A stretch of DNA of 64,000 bases from CAZYQW01 sp964649825 (GTDB lineage Bacteria; Planctomycetota; B15-G4; JADJEK01): NCBI GenBank assembly GCA_964649825.1, contig CAZYQW010000067.1:18178-82177 (forward strand). The letters are read 5' to 3'. A program made the translations under genes and the position numbers. This document shows positions 26,739 through 33,523 of this stretch, one piece after another. The notes under the pieces are model-generated. The model saw only the letters and a list, made by a program, of their open reading frames with translations. It did not search any database and was not told the DNA's origin. The first letter of the stretch is position 1. Each line of letters starts with the position of its first letter.

Positions 26739-28601
26739 TCAAGCCTCCACCTCGAGGTTCTGCGTCGACTTGGCCTGGCACGCGAGGATGATCCCGCGGC
26801 TCTTCTCCTCGGGAGACAGGGCGTCCTCCACGGCCATCGTGACCGTCCCCTTGAGGAGCTTGACCTTGCACGTGCCGCACGTGCCGGCGCGGCAGGAGTT
26901 ATCGATCGACACGCCGACGTGCTCCGCGGCCTCGAGGACCGTGGCGTCACGGGGAAGGGGCGCGGCCTTGCCGGAGATCGTGAACGTCACCGTCGGCGTG
27001 GTCGCCGGCGGCGCCTCGACCATCGCGGTCTGCACCGCCGCCTGGCGTGTCTCGCGCTTCTCGGCAGGCCCGAAGGCCTCGGTCCAGATCTGCTCGGCGG
27101 GGACACCGAGGTCCCGCAGCATGACGCGGACGGCGTCCATCATGGGCGGCGGGCCGCACAGGTGGACGCGCCTGCGAGGAAGGTCGCGGACGCTTTCGGC
27201 GATGAGCTCTTTCGTCAGGCGCCCCCGGGCACCCATCCACACCGTGCCCTCGGCGCGGGTCATCGTCGCCACGACATGCAGGTTGGGGTGCCGGCGCTGG
27301 AGGCGCTCGAGCTCGTCCCGGAAGACGAAGTCCTCCATCGTGCGGCAGGCATACAGCAGGTCGATGCCCTTGTCCCAGCCGCGGTCCGTGAGGGTGCGGA
27401 TCACGCTCATGAGCGGCGTGATGCCGACGCCGCCTCCGATAAGCACGATGCCGTCGGCCTCGGTCCCCGTGAAGGTGAAGCGCCCCTGCGGCGCGGACAC
27501 CTGCAGGAGGTCGCCGGGACGAAGCCGGTCGTGCAGGTACCGCGAGACGACGCCGAGTTCCTCGCGCTTGACCGTGATCTCCACGTAGTCGCGCTGCGCT
27601 GGCGACGACGCGATCGTGTAGGACCGCTTCGTCGTCTGGCCGGCAAGCGCCACCGCCAGGGTGAGGAACTGACCGGGAAGGAAGCCGAACGGGATCGGTC
27701 CTCCGGCCGGGTTCACCAGGCGGAACGTCTGGATCGACGGCGTCTCTCGGAAGATGCAGGCGACGCGGAGCGACCCCGCCCACGGGACCGCCGCCGTCTC
27801 GCCGCCCGCGCTCGCCTCGCGCGCAGGAGCGGGCCTTTCGACGGCGCCAATCGCAGGCGGAGTGAGCGGCGCGGGAGCCGCGGCCATTGCCGCGGGCGCC
27901 GCGACGGCGCCCGGAGCCGGCTGCGTGAGCCGCTGGAGCAGCGCCGCGGCGCGCCGCATCTTGAACACGTACATCGCGATCATGACGACTGCGAAGAGCG
28001 TCAGGAGGAACATCGCGATCGCGTGGGACCAGGAAAGACCGAACGGGCCGGCGCGACGAGCACTCGCGCGCGGGGGGACGAGGTTCATCTGCGTCTTGAA
28101 CCACTCGAGAGCGACATCTTGTGGACCACGTCCCTCGGCGATCGCTCGATGCGCGGAAAGGCCGCTGTCGAACCGCGCGAGCCCCTCCCGCAGCCGCACG
28201 ATCGCGTCCTGCATGCCCGCGTAGTCATTGGTCGGTGCCGCACGGAGCAGCGCGTCGAGCGCGTCGGCCATGAGCGCCGTTCCCGCCTCCATACGCTCGT
28301 GGGCCGCTCGCTGCACCACGTCGCGCTGCTCGGGCGTCAGCGCGGGAAGCTCCATCAAGCTCGGGTACAGCTCCCGCGGCGGAGGCCCGCCCATCATCCC
28401 CTGCATCATTCCTTCCATGCCGCCGGCGTCGGGCGGCGCGGGAGGCTGAGGTCCCGGCGCCTGGCCGGGGTGGTGCTTGGCGTGCTCGCTGGGATCTTGA
28501 CGCGCGTGGACGGGCACGCACGGCGCCGCGCCGAGCAACAGCGACAGCGCGAGGAGCCCGCGCTTCGCGTGATTCGGCCCTGGCTGCCCCTGCGAGGTCA
28601 T
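26739..28601 (-). CDS. Fusion: Met-rich/LTxxQ periplasmic segment, membrane helix, FAD/NAD reductase, 2Fe-2S ferredoxin
   Basis: This is a 620-residue multidomain protein. A signal peptide is followed by a Met-rich stretch (GGMEGMMQGMMGG, about 60-72) and a helical periplasmic segment with the Spy/CpxP-type motif LTPEQRDVV near 90. One membrane helix lies at about 190-212 and ends in MRR, so the remainder is predicted cytosolic. The reductase part has FAD-binding RSYTIASSP, NAD-binding GGGVGITPLMS and terminal CGPPPMM. The C-terminal plant-type ferredoxin ligates 2Fe-2S through CRAGTCGTC and a later cysteine in LACQ. I infer it feeds NAD(P)H electrons to the adjacent cytochromes. It overlaps the CBM48 gene by ATGA. 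Confidence 0.85.
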   Translation of the reverse strand: MTSQGQPGPNHAKRGLLALSLLLGAAPCVPVHARQDPSEHAKHHPGQAPGPQPPAPPDAGGMEGMMQGMMGGPPPRELYPSLMELPALTPEQRDVVQRAAHERMEAGTALMADALDALLRAAPTNDYAGMQDAIVRLREGLARFDSGLSAHRAIAEGRGPQDVALEWFKTQMNLVPPRASARRAGPFGLSWSHAIAMFLLTLFAVVMIAMYVFKMRRAAALLQRLTQPAPGAVAAPAAMAAAPAPLTPPAIGAVERPAPAREASAGGETAAVPWAGSLRVACIFRETPSIQTFRLVNPAGGPIPFGFLPGQFLTLAVALAGQTTKRSYTIASSPAQRDYVEITVKREELGVVSRYLHDRLRPGDLLQVSAPQGRFTFTGTEADGIVLIGGGVGITPLMSVIRTLTDRGWDKGIDLLYACRTMEDFVFRDELERLQRRHPNLHVVATMTRAEGTVWMGARGRLTKELIAESVRDLPRRRVHLCGPPPMMDAVRVMLRDLGVPAEQIWTEAFGPAEKRETRQAAVQTAMVEAPPATTPTVTFTISGKAAPLPRDATVLEAAEHVGVSIDNSCRAGTCGTCKVKLLKGTVTMAVEDALSPEEKSRGIILACQAKSTQNLEVEA

Positions 28602-28930
28602 GGATCGTCGACGACGAGCACGCGGTTCATGGTCCCGAAGTCGTTCGGGACGCAGTCAAGCCGCTCGCTGAACGGCGAATCGCCGCCGGGCTCGCAGCAC
28701 CACCGCCCGTCGATGACGAACTTGTACTCGTAGCGGCCGGGCGGAACGTCGAGCGCGAGGGCCCAGTCGCCGCCCTTGCCGCGCTTCATGGCGCGCGACC
28801 AGGGATCCCAGCCGTTGAACGTGCCCGCGACGAAGACCTCGCGCGCCTCGGGAGCGCGCACGGACAGCGTGACCGTGCCTTGCGCACGATTCGATGACTT
28901 CTTGCTCATGGCCGTTCTCTTTCTCTTCAT
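28598..28930 (-). CDS. Small CBM48/AMPK-type glycogen-binding domain protein
   Basis: This 110-residue cytosolic protein is a single early-set domain. It has VTLSVRAPEAREVFVAGTFN, then GWDPWSRAM, and YEYKFVIDGRW near the end, matching the isoamylase-N/AMPK-beta CBM48 fold. Such stand-alone domains bind alpha-glucans or act as adaptors. Why one is in a redox operon is unclear. ATG at 28930 was chosen for the GAGGG just upstream; ATG at 28909 is an alternative. Its stop overlaps the start of the reductase fusion by four bases, so co-translation is likely. Confidence 0.8.
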   Translation of the reverse strand: MKRKRTAMSKKSSNRAQGTVTLSVRAPEAREVFVAGTFNGWDPWSRAMKRGKGGDWALALDVPPGRYEYKFVIDGRWCCEPGGDSPFSERLDCVPNDFGTMNRVLVVDDP

Positions 28931-28940
28931 GGACCCTCTG

Positions 28941-29936
28941 TCACATGCCGTCCGACATCGCGCCGCCCCTCGGCACGGCGGGACCCGCCGGAGCGTGCTG
29001 CGGCGGCAGCATGCCCGTGAGCTGCCGGCGCTGCTCGTCGGTGAGCACCGTCGCGGCGTCACCCACGGAGTGGATGAACGCGATGCGCTGGTCGGCCTGG
29101 ATCTTCGCGATCTCGCGGGCCTTCTGGTCGATGGCCGCGGCGTCGGGCTGGTCCGCTCCGGTCATCACCCACAGATCCTGCTCGGCCTGCTCGATCTTGC
29201 GCGCGAAGTCGCTCTGACCGAGGAGCGCTCGCTCCTTCTTCTGGTTGAGCATCGTCTGCTGCTCCAGCGTCAGCGTGACGTGCTCGGGGTGGTCCAGGAA
29301 GAAGCCCGTGGCGCCGATGTGGTAGAGGCGCGAGGCACCGGGGAAGCCGGGGAGCGCGCTCGGCGTGCTTGCCGCGGCCATGCTTCCCATCCCGCCCATC
29401 CGCATGCTCCCCATCATCCCCATCATGTCCATGCCCATCATGCCCATGCCGCCGGACCCCGAGCCCATTCCCCCCATGCCGCCCTCCATGGAGTCCATTG
29501 CCTGCATCCCTCCCATCGCCGAGCCTCCGGCCATTCCCCCCATGCCCGACATGCCTTGCATCCCGCCCGAGCCGGGCTGCGCGCCCGCGCCTGCGGCGCC
29601 GGAGCCCATGACCTTCGACTGCATGCCGCCGCCCATCTTGCGACCCATGGTCGGCTGCTGCGGCGCCGCGCCCGACGCGTGGCCCTGGACCATGGCGGCC
29701 TGCAGCTCGGCCACCTGGGCGCGCAACGCGGCGATCTCTCGAGCCAGGTCGACGGCCTGGTCGGTGGAAGGAGCCGTCGGCGGCGGGGCGTGTTGCGAGT
29801 GCTGACCGTGAGCCGCCGGGTCGGGCGGATTCGGCCGCGGCGTCGTCTGGGCGGTGCCAAGGCCCGCGGTGAGGATCCAGACGGCGGCCGCGAGGGATGC
29901 GACCATGCCGGCCGCGTGCGTGCGAAGAGACTTCAT
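28941..29936 (-). CDS. Secreted Met/Gly-rich protein with LTxxQ (Spy/CpxP-like) motifs
   Basis: This 331-residue exported protein has a signal peptide ending GLGTAQ and a short coiled coil (LAREIAALRAQVAELQAAM). A low-complexity Met/Gly region at about 105-185 is made of MGGM- and MGMMG-like repeats. The C-terminal helical part has two LTxxQ motifs, VTLTLEQQTML and TVLTDEQRRQLTGML. The methionine clusters suggest Cu(I) binding, and the LTxxQ motifs suggest a Spy/CpxP-type envelope chaperone or metal sensor. An excellent Shine-Dalgarno, AAAGGAGG, precedes ATG 29936. It starts the tightly packed part of the operon. Confidence 0.8.
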   Translation of the reverse strand: MKSLRTHAAGMVASLAAAVWILTAGLGTAQTTPRPNPPDPAAHGQHSQHAPPPTAPSTDQAVDLAREIAALRAQVAELQAAMVQGHASGAAPQQPTMGRKMGGGMQSKVMGSGAAGAGAQPGSGGMQGMSGMGGMAGGSAMGGMQAMDSMEGGMGGMGSGSGGMGMMGMDMMGMMGSMRMGGMGSMAAASTPSALPGFPGASRLYHIGATGFFLDHPEHVTLTLEQQTMLNQKKERALLGQSDFARKIEQAEQDLWVMTGADQPDAAAIDQKAREIAKIQADQRIAFIHSVGDAATVLTDEQRRQLTGMLPPQHAPAGPAVPRGGAMSDGM

Positions 29937-30038
29937 GACAACCTCCTTTGTGGAACTTGTGGAAACGGCACTGGAGCGACCTCATCGCGCGAGAAGAGGA
30001 CATGCCGGCACCCCACCTCGAACGGGAACACGAACGGG

Positions 30039-30274
30039 TCACTGACAGGAAGACTTCTTGGCCAGGTCCATGCCGCAACTTGGGGCACGTCGAGGGGAAG
30101 CTCGCCGTCACCTCGGGGTGCATCGGGCAGCGGTAGACCGGCGCGCTCGAGGACTCGGGAGCGGACGCGGGCGGCGGAGGGCGAGGTCTCGGCCGGCTCG
30201 GATGCCGAACCGTCGTGGCCCGCCATGCACCCGCCGCCGTGCTCGTCCTTGGCGTGTCGCTTGTCGTGTCGCAT
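30039..30274 (-). pseudogene. Heavy-metal-binding domain (YCPMHP) protein, frameshifted
   Basis: Reading from ATG 30274 gives a His-rich beginning (MRHDKRHAKDEHGGGCMAGH). A second frame then gives VYRCPMHPEVTASFPSTCPK. A third frame gives GMDLAKKSSCQ and a stop at 30039. Joined, this is the small heavy-metal-binding domain found in copper export systems. The second shift is a single extra T in AAGTTGCGGC, where AAGTGCGGC would restore the expected cysteine. Two shifts in fewer than 90 codons mean either a recent pseudogene or assembly errors. It lies upstream of the Met-rich gene. Confidence 0.7.
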
Positions 30275-30378
30275 TAGCAGGAAGTGCGGCACGGCGCAGC
30301 AGTCGTCGAGCGAGCGAAGGGACGCGAGGAACACACCTGGCAACGGTCGTGACAGGACCAGTCGTCACGGGCTTTCAT
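30274..30378 (-). CDS. Possible 34-residue Cys-rich peptide
   Basis: ATG 30378 follows GAGGTGAGCC, a good ribosome-binding site. The frame encodes 34 residues with six cysteines (WSCHDRCQVC at the start, CRTSC at the end). Its stop codon overlaps the next ATG as TAATG, which suggests coupling to the heavy-metal-binding frame. It could instead be the N-terminus of that same gene separated by another frameshift. There is no family match. Confidence 0.35.
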   Translation of the reverse strand: MKARDDWSCHDRCQVCSSRPFARSTTAAPCRTSC

Positions 30379-30586
30379 GGCTCACCTCATGACGGCGGCC
30401 GCACCACGCGGCAGACCGCTTGGGCGCGCGCCCGCAGGCTCGCGCGAGCGAGGGAGCCCGAGACGACCCGGGGATCGTGATCTGAGAGGAGACATGGGAT
30501 CCACTCCCTTCCGTGCTGGGACGAGACGAAAGTCTCGAGAACCCGGTCTCCATGGACCGGGCGCTCTTCCGCACCGGGAGGGAGGA

Positions 30587-31093
30587 TCAGATGCGCAGGA
30601 TACAGAGCCGGAGGAGCAGAGTGCTCCCCGGCGGACCTCGTTCCCCTACCGAGGTCAAAAGGCGTCCATGAGCCCTGCTCGTGTGCGGGGCAATGGGGCC
30701 AGGAGGAACGGCGGCATCAGGGATCGGAACCGAATGCTCGTGCCCCGTGCCCACGATGCCCGATTCGGACGCACGCCGGGGCGCGCGCAGGGATTCAGCG
30801 CACGCGCACTGTCCGTGATCCGAGTTTAGGGCGGCGGCATCGACGCTTGGCCCTGCTGTCGGGGCCGGCGCCGCACGCTCTGCCGCATGATGGTGGCCCT
30901 GACTATGATGGTCGGCGTGACCGTGGGAACCCGGCTCTTTGGCCTGCGCGGTCCCGTTCTCCTGTCCATCCCCGTCACACGCTGCTCCCGCGTCCCCGCA
31001 GCACGAGAGCCCCAGCACGTCGAGACTGCAGCAGCACACCTGTCCCCCGAAGGCGACGAACGCGGAGAGGACGAATGCGAGGATACGGCGCAC
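30587..31093 (-). CDS. Secreted Cys/His-rich small protein
   Basis: This 168-residue protein has a signal-like leader (MRRILAFVLSAFVAFGGQV) and then clustered cysteines (VCCCSLDVLGLSCCGDAGAA). A His-rich stretch (HGHADHHSQGHHHA) and a hydrophobic C-terminus (LLLRLCILRI) follow. I recognise no family. Composition and position at the head of the copper/redox run suggest metal binding outside the cytoplasm. GTG at 31093 was chosen because GGGAG lies 8 bases upstream and the leader begins there; TTG at 31123 would add ten residues. Confidence 0.5.
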   Translation of the reverse strand: MRRILAFVLSAFVAFGGQVCCCSLDVLGLSCCGDAGAACDGDGQENGTAQAKEPGSHGHADHHSQGHHHAAERAAPAPTAGPSVDAAALNSDHGQCACAESLRAPRRASESGIVGTGHEHSVPIPDAAVPPGPIAPHTSRAHGRLLTSVGERGPPGSTLLLRLCILRI

Positions 31094-31728
31094 GCGGATG
31101 ACTCCCACGACTCCGGCGGTCAAGCTAGCACTGCGCTCCCCGCCTCAGCAAGGAGCGTTCCGTCGTCCAGAATAGCCTCTTTGAGCCCGTTTCGTGCCGA
31201 AACGAAGGAGACTGCGGGAAACGCCCCCCGCGTCCCTCGCTCGTTTCGGGCGGAAAACCCCGGCGCTGCGGTCGACTCGCGTGCCTCCAATCGACAGTCA
31301 CCTGGAGAGGTAATCCCAGCCGTAGATGAGCGAGCTTCCGAGGTGCTCCGTGACGAATCACGAGGGCGCACGACAACCACCACGTGTCCCGTTCATTGCT
31401 CTCCTCCATGCGCGGGTGAGGCCGCGGGGCGAAGGCCTGCGCTTTCCTGCGCCGGAGCTCAGTCCCAGTTGGCAGGGGGATGGACCGAATAGACTCCGCG
31501 GGCGCACCCGGAACTCTGAGTGTCCGGGATTGTAGCTGCGGCGCGCGCTCCCTCAGTCTTCTTCGTCTCGGTCCGGCATAAGGAATCCTGCGCCTTGCTG
31601 CCCGATGCGTCCACATTCACGACTCATTCTTCGCCGAACCGACGTGGGCGGTGAAGTCTGCCGGGTGGTGGTGCGCAGTGGTACACTCGTGCCGAGAGAT
31701 TCCGAACCGCCAAGAGGAGGGTCCTCCG
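31094..31728. other. Intergenic region without recognisable gene
   Basis: About 630 bases separate the minus-strand copper/redox run from the plus-strand FG-GAP gene. Frames here have no domain or convincing start. One perfect short inverted repeat, GTTTCGTGCCGAAAC, lies at 31189-31203 and could be a regulator site for the copper run. The base composition looks less GC-biased than neighbouring genes. Confidence 0.45.
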
Positions 31729-33417
31729 TTGTGCTCCCTTCTTCCCTGCACATTTACGAACCTCGCCATCTTGCTCGTCTTGGCCGCGCCCGCTTCGGCG
31801 CAGAACGTCCTGCACACGTTCGTCGGCGACGCGCCGTCGACGGGCTTCGGCTGCGCGGTCGCGAACGCGGGCGACGTCGACGGGGATGGTCGCGCCGACG
31901 TGATCGTCGGCATCCCGTACGAAGACGACAACGGCCTCTACTCCGGGATGGCGCGCGTCTACTCGGGGGCGAACGGATCGGTCCTCCGGACCTTCCTCGG
32001 GACGCAGACCAACGACTTCTTCGGCTTCGCCGTGGACGGCGCGGGCGACGTGGACGGCGACGGGCGCGACGACGTGATCGTCGGCGCCTATAGCGGCTGG
32101 GTCAGCGTGGTCGACGCCGGGCTCGTGCGCGTCCACTCGGGCCAGACCGGCGCCGTGCTCTTCGCGTTCGAGGGCGACTCCACCCACGACGAGCTTGGCA
32201 TCGCGGTGGCTGGCGCCGGGGACGTGAACGCCGACGGCTTCGTGGATCTCGTCGCCGGGGCCGACGGCGACGACGACAACGGCTCGAAGTCGGGGAGCGC
32301 CCGCGTCTTCTCCGGTCAGGACGGAACCGTCCTCTACACCTTCCACGGCGACTCGGCCGGCGACTCCCTTGGCCTCACGGTCGACGGGGCTGGGGACGTG
32401 GACGGCGACGGGTTCGACGATCTCGTCGCGGGTGCCTACGAGGACGACAACACCGCTGCGAACGCTGGCAGCGCGCGTGTCTTCTCCGGCAAGGACGGAG
32501 CGATCCTCTACACCTTCGACGGGGACTCGGCGTTCGACGGCCTCGGCTTTGCCGTGGCCGGAGCCGGCGATGTCAACGGCGACGGCCACGGCGATCTTCT
32601 CGTCGGCGCCCCCTTCGACGACAACACGTTCCTGAGCGCAGGGAGCGCGCGCCTCCTGTCGGGCATCGACGGATCGCTCCTCCTCGCCTTCGACGGCACC
32701 GGGATGTTCAGCCACTTCGGCGCCGCGGTGGGACCCGCGGGGGACGCGGACGGCGACGGGTTCGCGGACGTCGTCGCCGGCGGCTTCTTCCTCGGCGACC
32801 TGCCGAGCCAGAGCAGTGCCCGCGTCTTCTCGGGGGTCGACGGCTCAGAGCTCTACCGCGTGGAGGACCCAACGGGCGTCGACGCGTTCGGCGAGGCCGT
32901 GGCGGGCGGCGGCGACGTCGACGACGACGGGCACGACGACTTCATCGTCGCCGTGCGCGACCTCGACTTCTCGCCCATGGGGGACTTCGTCCGGGTCTAC
33001 ACGGGCAAACCCTCCGTGGTGTCGTTCGGAACGGGTTGCGGCGGGCTCGCGGCTCTCTGGCAGGGCGAGCCCGTGATCGGCACCGCTGACCTCAAGGTCC
33101 ACCTCGCCGGCGCCCCGCCCCTGGCGCCATGCGCGTTGCTCGTCGGCGTGAGCGACGTGAGCTGGCTTGGCATCCCCTTGCCGTTCGACCTCGCGGCCGC
33201 CGGCGCGCCCGGCTGCATGCTGTACACCTCCCTCGACGCCCTGGTCCCCGCGACTACCTCGGCCATCGGAGAAGCAACGGTCACGTTCGCGCTCCCGAAC
33301 GTTCCGGCGTTCGTGGGGCTCGTGGGATTCCTGCAGTGGATGGCGGCGGATCCGGGCGCCAACCCGCTCGGCTTCACCTTCTCGGGCGCCATCGAGATCA
33401 CCGTCCAGGCGTCCTGA
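31729..33417 (+). CDS. Secreted FG-GAP (integrin-like beta-propeller) protein
   Basis: This is a protein of 562 residues. About seven repeats of roughly 60 residues carry the calcium-binding FG-GAP pattern, for example GFAVDGAGDVDGDGRDDVIV and GLTVDGAGDVDGDGFDDLVA. A C-terminal domain of about 130 residues follows (LLVGVSDVSWLGIPLPFDLA), of a kind common on planctomycete secreted repeat proteins. The start is a TTG: GAGGAGG at 31714-31720 lies 8 bases before TTG 31729. Starting there gives a clean signal peptide ending APASAQ, whereas upstream residues are not leader-like. The likely role is cell-surface adhesion or structure. Confidence 0.85.
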   Translation: MCSLLPCTFTNLAILLVLAAPASAQNVLHTFVGDAPSTGFGCAVANAGDVDGDGRADVIVGIPYEDDNGLYSGMARVYSGANGSVLRTFLGTQTNDFFGFAVDGAGDVDGDGRDDVIVGAYSGWVSVVDAGLVRVHSGQTGAVLFAFEGDSTHDELGIAVAGAGDVNADGFVDLVAGADGDDDNGSKSGSARVFSGQDGTVLYTFHGDSAGDSLGLTVDGAGDVDGDGFDDLVAGAYEDDNTAANAGSARVFSGKDGAILYTFDGDSAFDGLGFAVAGAGDVNGDGHGDLLVGAPFDDNTFLSAGSARLLSGIDGSLLLAFDGTGMFSHFGAAVGPAGDADGDGFADVVAGGFFLGDLPSQSSARVFSGVDGSELYRVEDPTGVDAFGEAVAGGGDVDDDGHDDFIVAVRDLDFSPMGDFVRVYTGKPSVVSFGTGCGGLAALWQGEPVIGTADLKVHLAGAPPLAPCALLVGVSDVSWLGIPLPFDLAAAGAPGCMLYTSLDALVPATTSAIGEATVTFALPNVPAFVGLVGFLQWMAADPGANPLGFTFSGAIEITVQAS

Positions 33418-33443
33418 CGGCTTGACGCGGGTCAGAAGGAAAC

Positions 33444-33470
33444 GCCGGCGCCCCGCGCGGGAGCGCCGGC
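33444..33470. terminator. GC-rich hairpin between convergent genes
   Basis: The 8-bp arms GCCGGCGC and GCGCCGGC face each other across an 11-base loop between the ends of the FG-GAP gene and the copper radical oxidase gene. No T-tract follows, so intrinsic termination is uncertain. The location suits a bidirectional terminator. Confidence 0.5.
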
Positions 33471-33523
33471 ATCTCTCGTTGCAGCCCAGGCGCGCGTTAC
33501 GCGCCGCTCAATGGCTCAACGCC

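Noticed and set aside
29369..29620. Apparent repeat array of short similar units
   Set aside because: It is coding low complexity (Met/Gly codons) in the Met-rich protein, not a CRISPR or intergenic repeat.
31125..31616. Minus-strand frame of about 160 codons in the gap beside the FG-GAP gene
   Set aside because: Arg-rich composition, no start signal, no domain and no hydrophobic leader.
32000..32950. Periodic repeats of about 180 bases
   Set aside because: They correspond to the FG-GAP protein repeats and show codon-level variation, so this is a coding repeat, not a DNA element.
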